Positions 1-6,707 of a stretch of DNA of 7,740 nt are shown here, one piece after another. The DNA comes from JAPUDQ01 sp049291395 (GTDB taxonomy: Bacteria; Patescibacteriota; Saccharimonadia; Saccharimonadales; Saccharimonadaceae). Position 1 is the first letter of the stretch. Every line of letters starts with the position of its first letter. The notes under the pieces are model-generated. The model ran no database searches. It saw only the letters and a program-made list of their open reading frames with translations, and had not been told where the DNA came from. The stretch lies in the NCBI GenBank assembly GCA_049291395.1, contig JBATPJ010000041.1:1-7740 (forward strand), read 5' to 3'. Made by a program: the position numbers and the translations under genes.

Positions 1-352
1 CGGCCACCCTCTTCTCTCGCGGGAGGGAGAGGTTGTTCGTGAGGTGGAGCACCCGGCGCCGGGTGACGCCGAGCTCGATCAGCCGGCGCATCGCAGGCGT
101 GACCGATGAGTGGGTCCGGTTGACCCACTCGATCTCCTCCGGCGAGCAGGGTACAGGGCCCCACTCGTCAAACCACACCGGCTCACCACCGGCGGTGAGA
201 GACCACCCCTCCCCTGTGTGGTAGTCTCCCCATCCGGAGGAGAAGACCACCAGGTCGGGGTTCACCACGATGGACGAGGAGGTACGGACGTACCTCACCG
301 TCGCAACGGTGACGAGGACCACGACGAGGGAGACAACAATTCCGAGAGCCAT
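1..352 (-). CDS. Membrane-anchored protein of unknown function (5' part, runs off left edge)
   Basis: Reading leftward from ATG at 352-350, the frame stays open for 117 codons to the window edge, so only the N-terminus is present. The start is supported by a strong Shine-Dalgarno AAAGGAG (359-365), 6 nt upstream. Residues 2-19 are a hydrophobic stretch (MALGIVVSLVVVLVTVATV) followed by RYVR. This suggests a single N-terminal membrane anchor with the rest outside the membrane, though the side is not certain. After it comes a Trp/Gly-rich stretch (SSGWGDYHTGEGWSL, WFDEWGPVPC) and then a basic segment near residues 96-101 (GVTRRRV). I recognise no family. It is GC-rich with G/C-ending codons, unlike the 624-6663 genes. 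It lies about 270 nt downstream of the 629-aa gene, behind a hairpin-rich leader. Confidence 0.8.
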   Translation of the reverse strand, partial: MALGIVVSLVVVLVTVATVRYVRTSSSIVVNPDLVVFSSGWGDYHTGEGWSLTAGGEPVWFDEWGPVPCSPEEIEWVNRTHSSVTPAMRRLIELGVTRRRVLHLTNNLSLPREKRVA

Positions 353-358
353 GATAGG

Positions 359-365
359 CTCCTTT
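359..365 (-). promoter_or_regulatory. Ribosome binding site of the membrane-protein gene
   Basis: AAAGGAG lies 6 nt upstream of the ATG at 352 and fixes that start. It sits immediately after the 367-382 hairpin. Confidence 0.8.
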
Positions 366-550
366 CCGGGGATCTCTCCCCGTCTTGGAGCTCGACCATT
401 TCGAGCTCTCTCCCTCGGGCAGTAGATTTGCCGTCATAGATACAACGACTATCCATATGCTCGATTCGAGAGGGCTCGAATGACTTCGTTCTGTTTGCTA
501 TGAGGTGCCTCCTCTTAGCAAATATTCTTAATGTACTGAACTTTCTGGTA

Positions 551-598
551 TGAAAGCTCATTCGAGGCGGCGAATTTCGTCACTTCTATGAGATTTCA
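551..598 (-). repeat. Palindromic repeat element, copy 1 (downstream-most)
   Basis: This is a 48-bp element. In minus sense TGAAATCTCAT (598-588) pairs with ATGAGCTTTCA (561-551) with one T-C mismatch. The inner stem is weaker than in copies 2 and 3 but keeps pairs through a U-G wobble. It starts 25 nt after the stop of the 629-aa gene. The 3' arm can alternatively pair with AAAGTTCA at 544-537 (8 bp, one G-U). This copy separates the 629-aa gene from the leader of the membrane-protein gene and marks the left end of the lower-GC block. Confidence 0.9.
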
Positions 599-623
599 AA
601 TCCCCACAATCACTACTCAAAAT

Positions 624-2513
624 TCATATAGAATATCTCCTAGCTGCACTGCCTATTTTACGCGCCGCACGCTGGCGCCAACGCTCATTAAAGGCGACTT
701 CTAGGTCATACATGGTCTTATACGTTTGACCGCTACTCATCAGATCGGAAATAATACGTATTCTCTCGGTTCTCTCGCTTATGTTCGCGCTGCATCTGCT
801 TAATGCACTATCGACCGTTTCATATACAACTTTTTTGAGCCCATCTTCTGTTTCAGAAGTGACTTGTGGCGTCCGAACAAAGTAATCCACCAAGTCATCA
901 AATATTAAGTCGGTGATAGCCCTATCATCTTCATCATATCTTTCACGAAATTCCTCTTTGGCTATCCCCCCAAGGAGTGCAGATCCACCACCGCATGGTC
1001 GTGCCGCCAGTGTATACATACCACCATCTGACCCATCAAAGCTAATCCATGGTTTCTTGGCTTGAACCTCATGATCATGTATGGGTAAAACCGCATTACC
1101 GATAGTTATAGTTTCATCGCTAACCTCAATGTTTTCAACCCAATTCATACAGCGTTCTAGGGCGGCAATCTCGGTGTATTGATGGGCAATCTCTGTTTGA
1201 TGTTGCGCTACGACTGAAGCCACAACTTCTTCGTCTAGTGCTTGTCTTTCAGATGCGTGTTGTATCAAACGATAACTGGCCGATTCCTTAGCAGATGCGC
1301 AGGACTCTGCAATACGCTCAAGCCGTGGTATTTTTTGGACACATATGTCAAGTTGTTTTTGTGCACCTTCCAGGATAAGTGCCACTAGTCGATCATGGCC
1401 AGGTATTCTCAATTCGGTAATATCACTGTCCCAGGCCAGTTGCGATCGAGAGCTACCAATGAAGTGTCTGAACCAGCCTCCTCCAATAAGTGTTAACGCG
1501 TCAGATGACTGACCAGATTCAGTTATCTCATGAACACTATCTCTACCATGCCTGGGCTGGCCTCCATCATCGCCCATCGCCGACCCAAATGAACATGTCA
1601 TTATATTACCGCCCGCTCTGACCTCAAGCTTATCACCCGCAAGTCGATATTGAAGCTTATCAGCCTTAAGATCTTCCACTATCGCCACCCAGGTGTCGCG
1701 TGTATTGTATGATATGGATAATGCTTCAGCTATATAGCGTCCAAGGGCGGCGGCGCCCTCTACGATTGGTAGGCCACGGTATCGATACAATTGGTCACTA
1801 TGAAAGTAGTTCCAAAACTTACTTGTCTCCCTCTCGTTGAATCCGCTTGGATACTCACCAGGCTGCCCTACAACAAAAGCAAGCCCCGGAACACGATTTT
1901 GCCCCAAATTCATTATTGTTTGCCCCATTTCACCAGTAGTATGATCAAGGAAATATATACCCGCCTCCTTGCTGAACGTTTCATGCGGAGGATAATAATA
2001 GATACCAAATGGGTATTTTTTTGCTATATCTTCTCGTGCTCGCTCTATACTTTCTGCGTGCGTAACTGTAGTCCAACTGTCGGTATACGGTTTCTCATGC
2101 ACGACAGTAACCTCAGCACCCGGACGCGTCGGCAGATAACGCGTATGATAATTTATTTCACTTAGCGCAATCGTATCACCCTTCCTGAGCATGGGGCGCC
2201 CGAGTGGTTTATCGTCATTTCCGGTTGATGTAGGGTCATCAAAGAAACCATTCATATGGAAGAAAACATCCACCGAGGTGTCCGTACCCGAATTGACTGC
2301 GGTACAGAACCCAAAACCCTTTTCGGGGTGCACAAACTTCACTACTCCGCGTGTAAAGCGAAGTATCTCATGGCCTGGCTGACGTTCACTTTCCTCATTC
2401 TGTACGCCAGTCGAGATTTGCATGTCCACCGGCTGAATCACATCAGCCTGCGGAACAGCCTCTCGCTTCGGGCCAAACACTGCACTCGGTTTTGGAATAT
2501 CACGATCTATCAT
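624..2513 (-). CDS. Cold-shock-domain protein of unknown function, 629 aa (paralogue of the 630-aa gene)
   Basis: The start ATG at 2513 is preceded by AAAGGA (2521-2526) with 7 nt spacing; the stop is TGA at 626-624. Residues 1-13 carry the shared N-terminal motif DIPKPSAVF. Residues 14-50 are a variable, polar linker. Residues 54 to about 140 form a cold-shock (OB-fold) domain: GVVKFVHPEKGFGFC contains RNP1 (KGFGFC, 65-70), VFFH (83-86) is RNP2, and KGDTIAL follows at 111-117. CSDs bind single-stranded RNA or DNA, so nucleic-acid binding in the cytoplasm is likely. The rest has no family I know. Landmarks shared with the 630-aa protein are KYPFGIYYYPPHE (166-178), PGEYPSG (218-224), a mostly helical middle (about 370-460), SDGGMYTLAA (495-504), DDLVDYF..TP (539-549) and a helical C-terminus with MYDLEVAFN (601-609). 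I see no membrane segments and no catalytic signature. It lies behind repeat copy 2 and before copy 1. Confidence 0.9.
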   Translation of the reverse strand: MIDRDIPKPSAVFGPKREAVPQADVIQPVDMQISTGVQNEESERQPGHEILRFTRGVVKFVHPEKGFGFCTAVNSGTDTSVDVFFHMNGFFDDPTSTGNDDKPLGRPMLRKGDTIALSEINYHTRYLPTRPGAEVTVVHEKPYTDSWTTVTHAESIERAREDIAKKYPFGIYYYPPHETFSKEAGIYFLDHTTGEMGQTIMNLGQNRVPGLAFVVGQPGEYPSGFNERETSKFWNYFHSDQLYRYRGLPIVEGAAALGRYIAEALSISYNTRDTWVAIVEDLKADKLQYRLAGDKLEVRAGGNIMTCSFGSAMGDDGGQPRHGRDSVHEITESGQSSDALTLIGGGWFRHFIGSSRSQLAWDSDITELRIPGHDRLVALILEGAQKQLDICVQKIPRLERIAESCASAKESASYRLIQHASERQALDEEVVASVVAQHQTEIAHQYTEIAALERCMNWVENIEVSDETITIGNAVLPIHDHEVQAKKPWISFDGSDGGMYTLAARPCGGGSALLGGIAKEEFRERYDEDDRAITDLIFDDLVDYFVRTPQVTSETEDGLKKVVYETVDSALSRCSANISERTERIRIISDLMSSGQTYKTMYDLEVAFNERWRQRAARKIGSAARRYSI

Positions 2514-2539
2514 AATAATATCCTTTCGTTACTGAGCCT

Positions 2540-2587
2540 TGAAAGCTCATTCGAGACGGCGAGTTTCGTCGCCTCTATGAGATTTCA
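2540..2587 (-). repeat. Palindromic repeat element, copy 2
   Basis: This is a 48-bp element. In minus sense TGAAATCTCAT (2587-2577) and ATGAGCTTTCA (2550-2540) form the outer stem, and GAGGCGACGA with TCGCCGTCTC form an inner stem around a short AAAC-type loop. It begins 4 nt after the TAG of the 630-aa gene and ends 13 nt before the Shine-Dalgarno of the 629-aa gene, so it fills the intergenic gap. The 3' arm can alternatively pair with GGCTCA just downstream (TGAGC/GCTCA, plus-strand 2533-2537 with 2545-2549). Confidence 0.92.
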
Positions 2588-2591
2588 GCAA

Positions 2592-4484
2592 CTATACGCG
2601 ACGCTGCTCACTCGCTACATTGCCCATGCGGCGTCGCACTCGCTCCTCCCATCGTTTGTTGAATGCGACCTCTAACTCATACATCGATGCAAAGTGTGTG
2701 CCGCTCTTAATCAGCTCGGTGATAATACTCATCCTTTCCTCAATTTCACTTACCTTCTGCTCACGTTCAGACATGCCACCTTGCAGGGTTGCTTCGCAGA
2801 CACGACGTACGTTCTCCTGCGTACTGTATGTAATCTCGGGTGTGGCTGCAAAATATTCCACGAGGGCATCGTATACCAATCCGACAGCAAACCGCTCACT
2901 TGGATCTACGCGCTTAACAAGCTCTCCCCTTTCTATACCACTAAGGCTCGCAGGCCTGCTGGTGCTGTTCTCGCCGATAGCGATCGCGGCCAAGGTGTAC
3001 ATACCACCATCCGAATCACCAGGGCTGTACCATGCCTTATTTGCAGATACACGACCACCCCGTATCGGGATATGAGTATCGCCAACAACCACCTCGTCAT
3101 CACTAACCACTATCTCCTGAGCTATCTCTTCATAGCGTTGCAAGATGGCAATTTCGTTTTGCTTCACACTAGCCATATCTCGGTAGCTTTGTATCAGCGC
3201 GTCTACCCCCTCTCCATCTGCTGGTTGATTTTCTGATTCATATCGTACTAGTCCGTACTTTGTCGAAGTATCAGCCCGCCGACAAGACTCTATCAGTTTC
3301 TTAAGCCAGTCAATATTCTGTTTTGTATCTGCAAGTGCCTCACGTGTATTGCCAAGAATCGATTTAGCCATCCTATCACGCTCAAGATAGGTCATATCAG
3401 TAAAACTCGCATCTACCCCATGCTGCGTACGAACCTCTATGATCAAAGACCTCAGCTTTTGCAAGGATACGCGCACAAGCATACCGTCACTGCCCGAACT
3501 TGTCATCTGCTGAACGCCACTGACCTCGACTTCAGCACTAATAGGACCTGAGCCCGGAAACGTTTTTACATGACCAGTCATCACGCTATCACCGACAGAA
3601 AGTTCAAACTCGTCACCTATCACGCGATAGTGCAAATCACCATCAGTTATCCCCTGGGCGATAGTTGTTAGCTCGCGATGAGCATCTTCGTCCCGAGCTA
3701 GTTTAGAGGTGAGTTCAGCCATCAGACCCTGTGCGCCCTCTATAACCTCCGGGACAGCCGCGGCAGCAAAAGGTGGTCGGTGCAGTGTATAGATATCGTT
3801 ATACTGTCGATCATGTTGACCATGCGGGAACTCCCCAGGCTTCTCGACATAGAATAGAAAATCACTCATGCAATCGTTGATTCCCCCTGTAGCAAATCTC
3901 GACAGCTCATCGGTAGCAGCATCTCGAAGATATGCTTCCGCATCAGAGAGCATGGCGTGGCGTGGATAGTAGTACAAACCGACAGGATATTTTCCCGCCC
4001 GCTCATGCAGCTGTGTCTCTATCTGCTCTGCTCGTGATGATGTTGTCCATCCATATGCACGAGGACCACGTTTTTGGCCAGCACGAGAAGGATAGTCGAT
4101 AGACCCAAGAGCAATCGTTTCACCTGTTTTCAGCACCGGTACAGATGACTGTTCACTAGGTTGAGGATATCTGGGCAGAACTGGCTTTGCTCCATAATCC
4201 AATACGTATGGCGTGTAGTTATCTCTGTGGAAGAACACTTCGTCTCTCCGACCGGTCTTTGAGTCAACGACGACACAAAACCCAAAGCCCTTTTCCGGGT
4301 GAACAAACTTCACTACCCCACGAGCAAAACGAAAAGTCTCAATATCTGGCTCACGCTCACACATCTCACTCTGCTCGGCAGCGAGGACCTGGGTAGCCTC
4401 CATCTGAGTCTCAGACGGCAACGGAGCGGGTTCTCTCCTCGCACGAAACACGTCACTCGGCCTTGGGATATCTTGATTTGTCAT
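2592..4484 (-). CDS. Cold-shock-domain protein of unknown function, 630 aa
   Basis: The start ATG at 4484 has a strong Shine-Dalgarno AAAGGAGAG (4493-4501) embedded in the last codons of the upstream gene; the stop is TAG at 2594-2592. It is homologous over its whole length to the 629-aa neighbour. For example, residues 51-70 match at 18 of 20 positions and SDGGMYTLAA (491-500) matches completely. The N-terminal motif is DIPRPSDVF (5-13). The CSD spans about 54-147, with RNP1 KGFGFC (65-70), RNP2 VFFH (83-86) and TGETIAL (120-126); its internal loop is longer and rich in Pro and Ser. It shares KYPVGLYYYPRH (165-176), PGEFPHG (216-222), IEGA (248-251), L.YRV.GDE (284-292), EALADTKQNIDWLKKLIES (helix, 382-400), DALVEYFAATPEITY (539-553) and MYELEVAFNKRW (601-612). 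RNA binding through the CSD is well supported; the role of the remaining 480 residues is unknown. It starts 2 nt after the stop of the 516-aa gene, which implies translational coupling. Confidence 0.9.
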   Translation of the reverse strand: MTNQDIPRPSDVFRARREPAPLPSETQMEATQVLAAEQSEMCEREPDIETFRFARGVVKFVHPEKGFGFCVVVDSKTGRRDEVFFHRDNYTPYVLDYGAKPVLPRYPQPSEQSSVPVLKTGETIALGSIDYPSRAGQKRGPRAYGWTTSSRAEQIETQLHERAGKYPVGLYYYPRHAMLSDAEAYLRDAATDELSRFATGGINDCMSDFLFYVEKPGEFPHGQHDRQYNDIYTLHRPPFAAAAVPEVIEGAQGLMAELTSKLARDEDAHRELTTIAQGITDGDLHYRVIGDEFELSVGDSVMTGHVKTFPGSGPISAEVEVSGVQQMTSSGSDGMLVRVSLQKLRSLIIEVRTQHGVDASFTDMTYLERDRMAKSILGNTREALADTKQNIDWLKKLIESCRRADTSTKYGLVRYESENQPADGEGVDALIQSYRDMASVKQNEIAILQRYEEIAQEIVVSDDEVVVGDTHIPIRGGRVSANKAWYSPGDSDGGMYTLAAIAIGENSTSRPASLSGIERGELVKRVDPSERFAVGLVYDALVEYFAATPEITYSTQENVRRVCEATLQGGMSEREQKVSEIEERMSIITELIKSGTHFASMYELEVAFNKRWEERVRRRMGNVASEQRRV

Positions 4485-4486
4485 AA

Positions 4487-6037
4487 CTAATTCTCTCCTT
4501 TCTTGTATAGACGAGCTTTTGCAGCTTGCTTGATTTCACGTAACAAAGATTGTGCATCGCGTAAAGAGACTGTATCGCCATCACCAGTAGCTATGCGTAC
4601 CTCTCTGCCGTCCGGTAGTACTGCGGCACTGCTCTGACAAAATTGCTCAACATGTGTATCGCGCAATTCAACGAATGGTATGCCTTGTTTATAACGTATA
4701 TCGTATCCTTGGTATTTCTTTGGAGATTGTTGGCTTATTGATTGCCGTTCTTCACTAGATACGAGATCGTCCAGCCTGATCACCGGTAGGAGCTTCGCGG
4801 CATGGCGCACACTCAAACACTTGCTAGGCAAGACCTGCTGTAGGTATTCTCTTATTGCAGCCGGATCGATAGTCGGTAACTGACGAGTTGTTCGATCTTG
4901 CAAGAGCGCTATTCGCCGATTAATTTCTGTGTACTCTCTATGAGCAACCTTACCGGCCATAGCATCTTCTAGCAGCCTATCGATGACGTACGTACGATAC
5001 TCTTCTCCTTGTGGATACGTTATCTCTGGAGTCTCTACGGGCACTACATGCGAATCAACTGGATACATTTTCAGATTACGCGTACCATAGTCCGGAGAAG
5101 CATCTGCATTCAGAAAAGCGAGGATATCGTCACGTCTCTCAGTGATATATCTTGTTATGCGCCTTTTCTCCTCATCTGGGTCTCGCCACCCTGCTACATC
5201 CCGTAGCATACGGTCATGCAGCCCGTCTAGATTACCCAGTTCCCGCACCAGCACCTTGCGGGCATGCTCCATACCCTCAACAAACTGTAGCGCTAACGGA
5301 TCAAATTCAGAATTACCAAGGTTAGGCCATACAGTACTATCCCTAGACTCCTTCGGCCCATAGCTCCATCCGAATTCGCCGTGTGGGAATTCTCCGGGCT
5401 TACACACCCAGAGCCACGTGTTCTCATTTTTGCCACCCTTGTAGCCACCCTTTGACCAAAGTTGCTGGACGTCTGGAGCGCCGCCGTCTTCCGTCTCATG
5501 CTCTGGGTAAAAGTAAAGTCCGACAGGATAACGTCGTGCCCGCTCACAAAGCTCACCATCTACAGTTCGTGCTTCAGCTTCTGTCGTCCACACGACTACT
5601 TTGGGCTTCTTTGTTGCATCTGCCGATTCCTTGTACCCGACGACAGCGATCGTCTTACCCTTGCTCAAGCCAGGATTTTCGCCATTACCCATACCGGTCT
5701 GTTCATATGCTCTATACATATGCGTCGATGTCGGACTATACCCACTACCGGGAACGTACATTGTCTTGCGTGTGCCATCGGCCAACGACACGTCAACAAA
5801 TCCATAGCGACCGTCATTACTAACGTGTACGACACGGCCATAGTCAAACGGTGATATCGCCTCCGCGAGTTGCCCAGTTTTACGACCTGGATCTGATAAA
5901 AGATCAGCTCCGCCTACGGCCTGTTGTCCAAGCGCCTTCTCAGTCGCAGATCGACGTCCGACGATTGGCGCAGATTCTTTGCTTGTTGGGCTAGGCTGCT
6001 CTCCAGTGAAGACACCTGATGGTTTTGGGTAGTTCAT
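4487..6037 (-). CDS. Divergent member of the same family, 516 aa, with a degraded cold-shock domain
   Basis: The start is ATG at 6037 and the stop is TAG at 4489-4487. The best Shine-Dalgarno, AAAGGA (6051-6056), is 13 nt away, longer than usual; AAAGAAA (6042-6048) is closer but weaker. No other nearby Met fits. It opens with YPKPSGVF (3-10), the N-terminal motif of the two larger paralogues. Residues 66-150 align in layout with their CSD: YGRVVHVSNDGRYGFV keeps a usable RNP1 (GRYGFV, 76-81), but RNP2 VFFH is replaced by MYVP (93-96), and SKGKTIAVVGY follows (125-135). It then has ARRYPVGLYFYPEHE (167-181), CKPGEFPHG (212-220) and FVEGMEHARKVL (252-263), matching the others. The second half is shorter and largely different, with TPEITY (336-341) a shared landmark and a distinct C-terminus rich in Lys/Arg. 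Nucleic-acid binding may be weakened or altered. It is coupled to the 630-aa gene downstream. Confidence 0.88.
   Translation of the reverse strand: MNYPKPSGVFTGEQPSPTSKESAPIVGRRSATEKALGQQAVGGADLLSDPGRKTGQLAEAISPFDYGRVVHVSNDGRYGFVDVSLADGTRKTMYVPGSGYSPTSTHMYRAYEQTGMGNGENPGLSKGKTIAVVGYKESADATKKPKVVVWTTEAEARTVDGELCERARRYPVGLYFYPEHETEDGGAPDVQQLWSKGGYKGGKNENTWLWVCKPGEFPHGEFGWSYGPKESRDSTVWPNLGNSEFDPLALQFVEGMEHARKVLVRELGNLDGLHDRMLRDVAGWRDPDEEKRRITRYITERRDDILAFLNADASPDYGTRNLKMYPVDSHVVPVETPEITYPQGEEYRTYVIDRLLEDAMAGKVAHREYTEINRRIALLQDRTTRQLPTIDPAAIREYLQQVLPSKCLSVRHAAKLLPVIRLDDLVSSEERQSISQQSPKKYQGYDIRYKQGIPFVELRDTHVEQFCQSSAAVLPDGREVRIATGDGDTVSLRDAQSLLREIKQAAKARLYKKGEN
4493..4501 (-). promoter_or_regulatory. 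Ribosome binding site of the 630-aa gene, inside the 516-aa gene
   Basis: AAAGGAGAG is spaced 8 nt from the ATG at 4484. It encodes the last residues (KGE) of the upstream protein, so ribosomes finishing that gene are delivered to this start. This is the only junction in the four-gene set without a repeat element. Confidence 0.75.
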
Positions 6038-6066
6038 ATAATTTCTTTAATCCTTTGCTTGAGCCA

Positions 6067-6114
6067 TGAAAGCTCATTTGAGGCGGCAAGTTTCGTCGCC
6101 TCTATGAGATCTCA
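6067..6114 (-). repeat. Palindromic repeat element, copy 3 (overlaps the 183-aa gene's stop codon)
   Basis: This is a 48-bp element. In minus sense TGAGATCTCAT (6114-6104) pairs with ATGAGCTTTCA (6077-6067). The change from A to G at the fourth base keeps a G-U pair in minus-strand RNA, where the plus strand would have an A-C mismatch. The inner stem GAGGCGACGA/TTGCCGCCTC likewise uses a G-U. The first three bases of the element are the TGA stop of the 183-aa gene. The alternative partner of the 3' arm is GGCTCA just downstream (TGAGC 6060-6064 with GCTCA 6072-6076, plus coordinates). Confidence 0.92.
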
Positions 6115-6663
6115 GCCTACGGATTCATATGGGAATTGTGACCAGAATCGTTCAGCTCTATCATTGAGCTGTAGACGACGCCTAATTTCCCCCACTACCC
6201 GGGCTTGCGTACGCCTCATAACCAGCGGGTTGTTATGAAAGCGGGAAGGCTCCCAGTGCGAATCACCGCGCAAATAGTTCGCCACGGTCTGAGGCTCAAC
6301 CGCGCCATACGGTTTAATACCGTCATCTCCTAAAAGGGCATGGACCCCTAGCCCTCGCAACACCGGGCGGATATCCTCACAAGGATCACATTCGGTATTA
6401 ATGTAGGTTTCTACTCCTACTTCGATACGACCGTCAGTTGAAGTAAGACCCTCAAACCTCGCAGGGTCATCAAGTATCTGCCTCCACCATATCGTGGCAG
6501 GGTTCCACCGATTACCATACCATGCGGCAAGCACTGCGTTGTCCAAAACAATTGCGTTCGAGCCCATAATACGTGGTACTTTTTGGGCGATACTTGCTTC
6601 TCTTCGAACATGCTCTATCCCACGTGGGCTCAGTACCGGTTCCATAATTTCATGATTAGCCAT
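6112..6663 (-). CDS. Hypothetical protein, 183 aa
   Basis: The start ATG at 6663 is preceded by AAAGGGGA (6672-6679) with 8 nt spacing; the stop is TGA at 6114-6112. I do not recognise it. It is a soluble, mixed-composition protein with no signal peptide. A hydrophobic patch (AIVLDNAVLAAWYG, 37-50) is too polar and short for a clear membrane segment. A single CxxC (C92, C95 in ECDPCED) holds the only two cysteines, so a disulfide or half a metal site is conceivable. The C-terminal third is basic and helical (VMRRTQARVVGEIRRRLQL, 148-166). It lacks both the CSD and the N-terminal P-[KR]-P-S-x-V-F motif of its three downstream neighbours. It is the first gene of the lower-GC block and sits between repeat copies 4 and 3, so it is probably co-transcribed with them. 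Confidence 0.8.
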   Translation of the reverse strand: MANHEIMEPVLSPRGIEHVRREASIAQKVPRIMGSNAIVLDNAVLAAWYGNRWNPATIWWRQILDDPARFEGLTSTDGRIEVGVETYINTECDPCEDIRPVLRGLGVHALLGDDGIKPYGAVEPQTVANYLRGDSHWEPSRFHNNPLVMRRTQARVVGEIRRRLQLNDRAERFWSQFPYESVG

Positions 6664-6707
6664 ATAGATAATCCCCTTTCGGCTACATAGTTATTTGAGC
6701 TTTTCCA

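Larger units (their letters stand above)
353..623 (-). other. Non-coding hairpin-rich leader between the 629-aa gene and the membrane-protein gene
   Basis: I see no credible gene here. In minus order it holds the repeat element at 598-551 and a hairpin at 522-494 (TTTGCTA/TAGCAAA, with an inner GAGG/CCTC stem) that encloses an AGGAGG sequence. It then holds a 7-bp hairpin at 481-464 (ATTCGAG, loop of 4, CTCGAAT), an 8-bp hairpin at 408-388 (GAGCTCGA/TCGAGCTC, loop of 5) and a 6-bp hairpin at 382-367 (CGGGGA/TCCCCG, loop of 4). The last one ends 1 nt before the Shine-Dalgarno of the 352 start. None is followed by a U-run, so none is a classical terminator. I found no convincing -10/-35 pair. 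The series of stems suggests a structured 5' leader. Base composition shifts from AT-richer to GC-rich inside this stretch. Confidence 0.5.

Noticed and set aside
295..561. 88-codon and 84-codon minus-strand ORFs overlapping the leader and start of the membrane-protein gene
   Set aside because: Their sequences are Ser/Arg-rich read-outs of hairpins and of the GC-rich gene in another frame. They lack Shine-Dalgarno sequences, and the 352 start is clearly better.
1791..3236. Several plus-strand ORFs of 120-180 codons inside the CSD genes
   Set aside because: They are shadows of the long minus-strand coding regions, with no ribosome binding sites and no protein-like character.
6112..6114. TGA recoding (alternative genetic code or selenocysteine)
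   Set aside because: TGA ends three independent frames at expected positions, and no internal TGA is needed in any gene, so the standard bacterial code fits.
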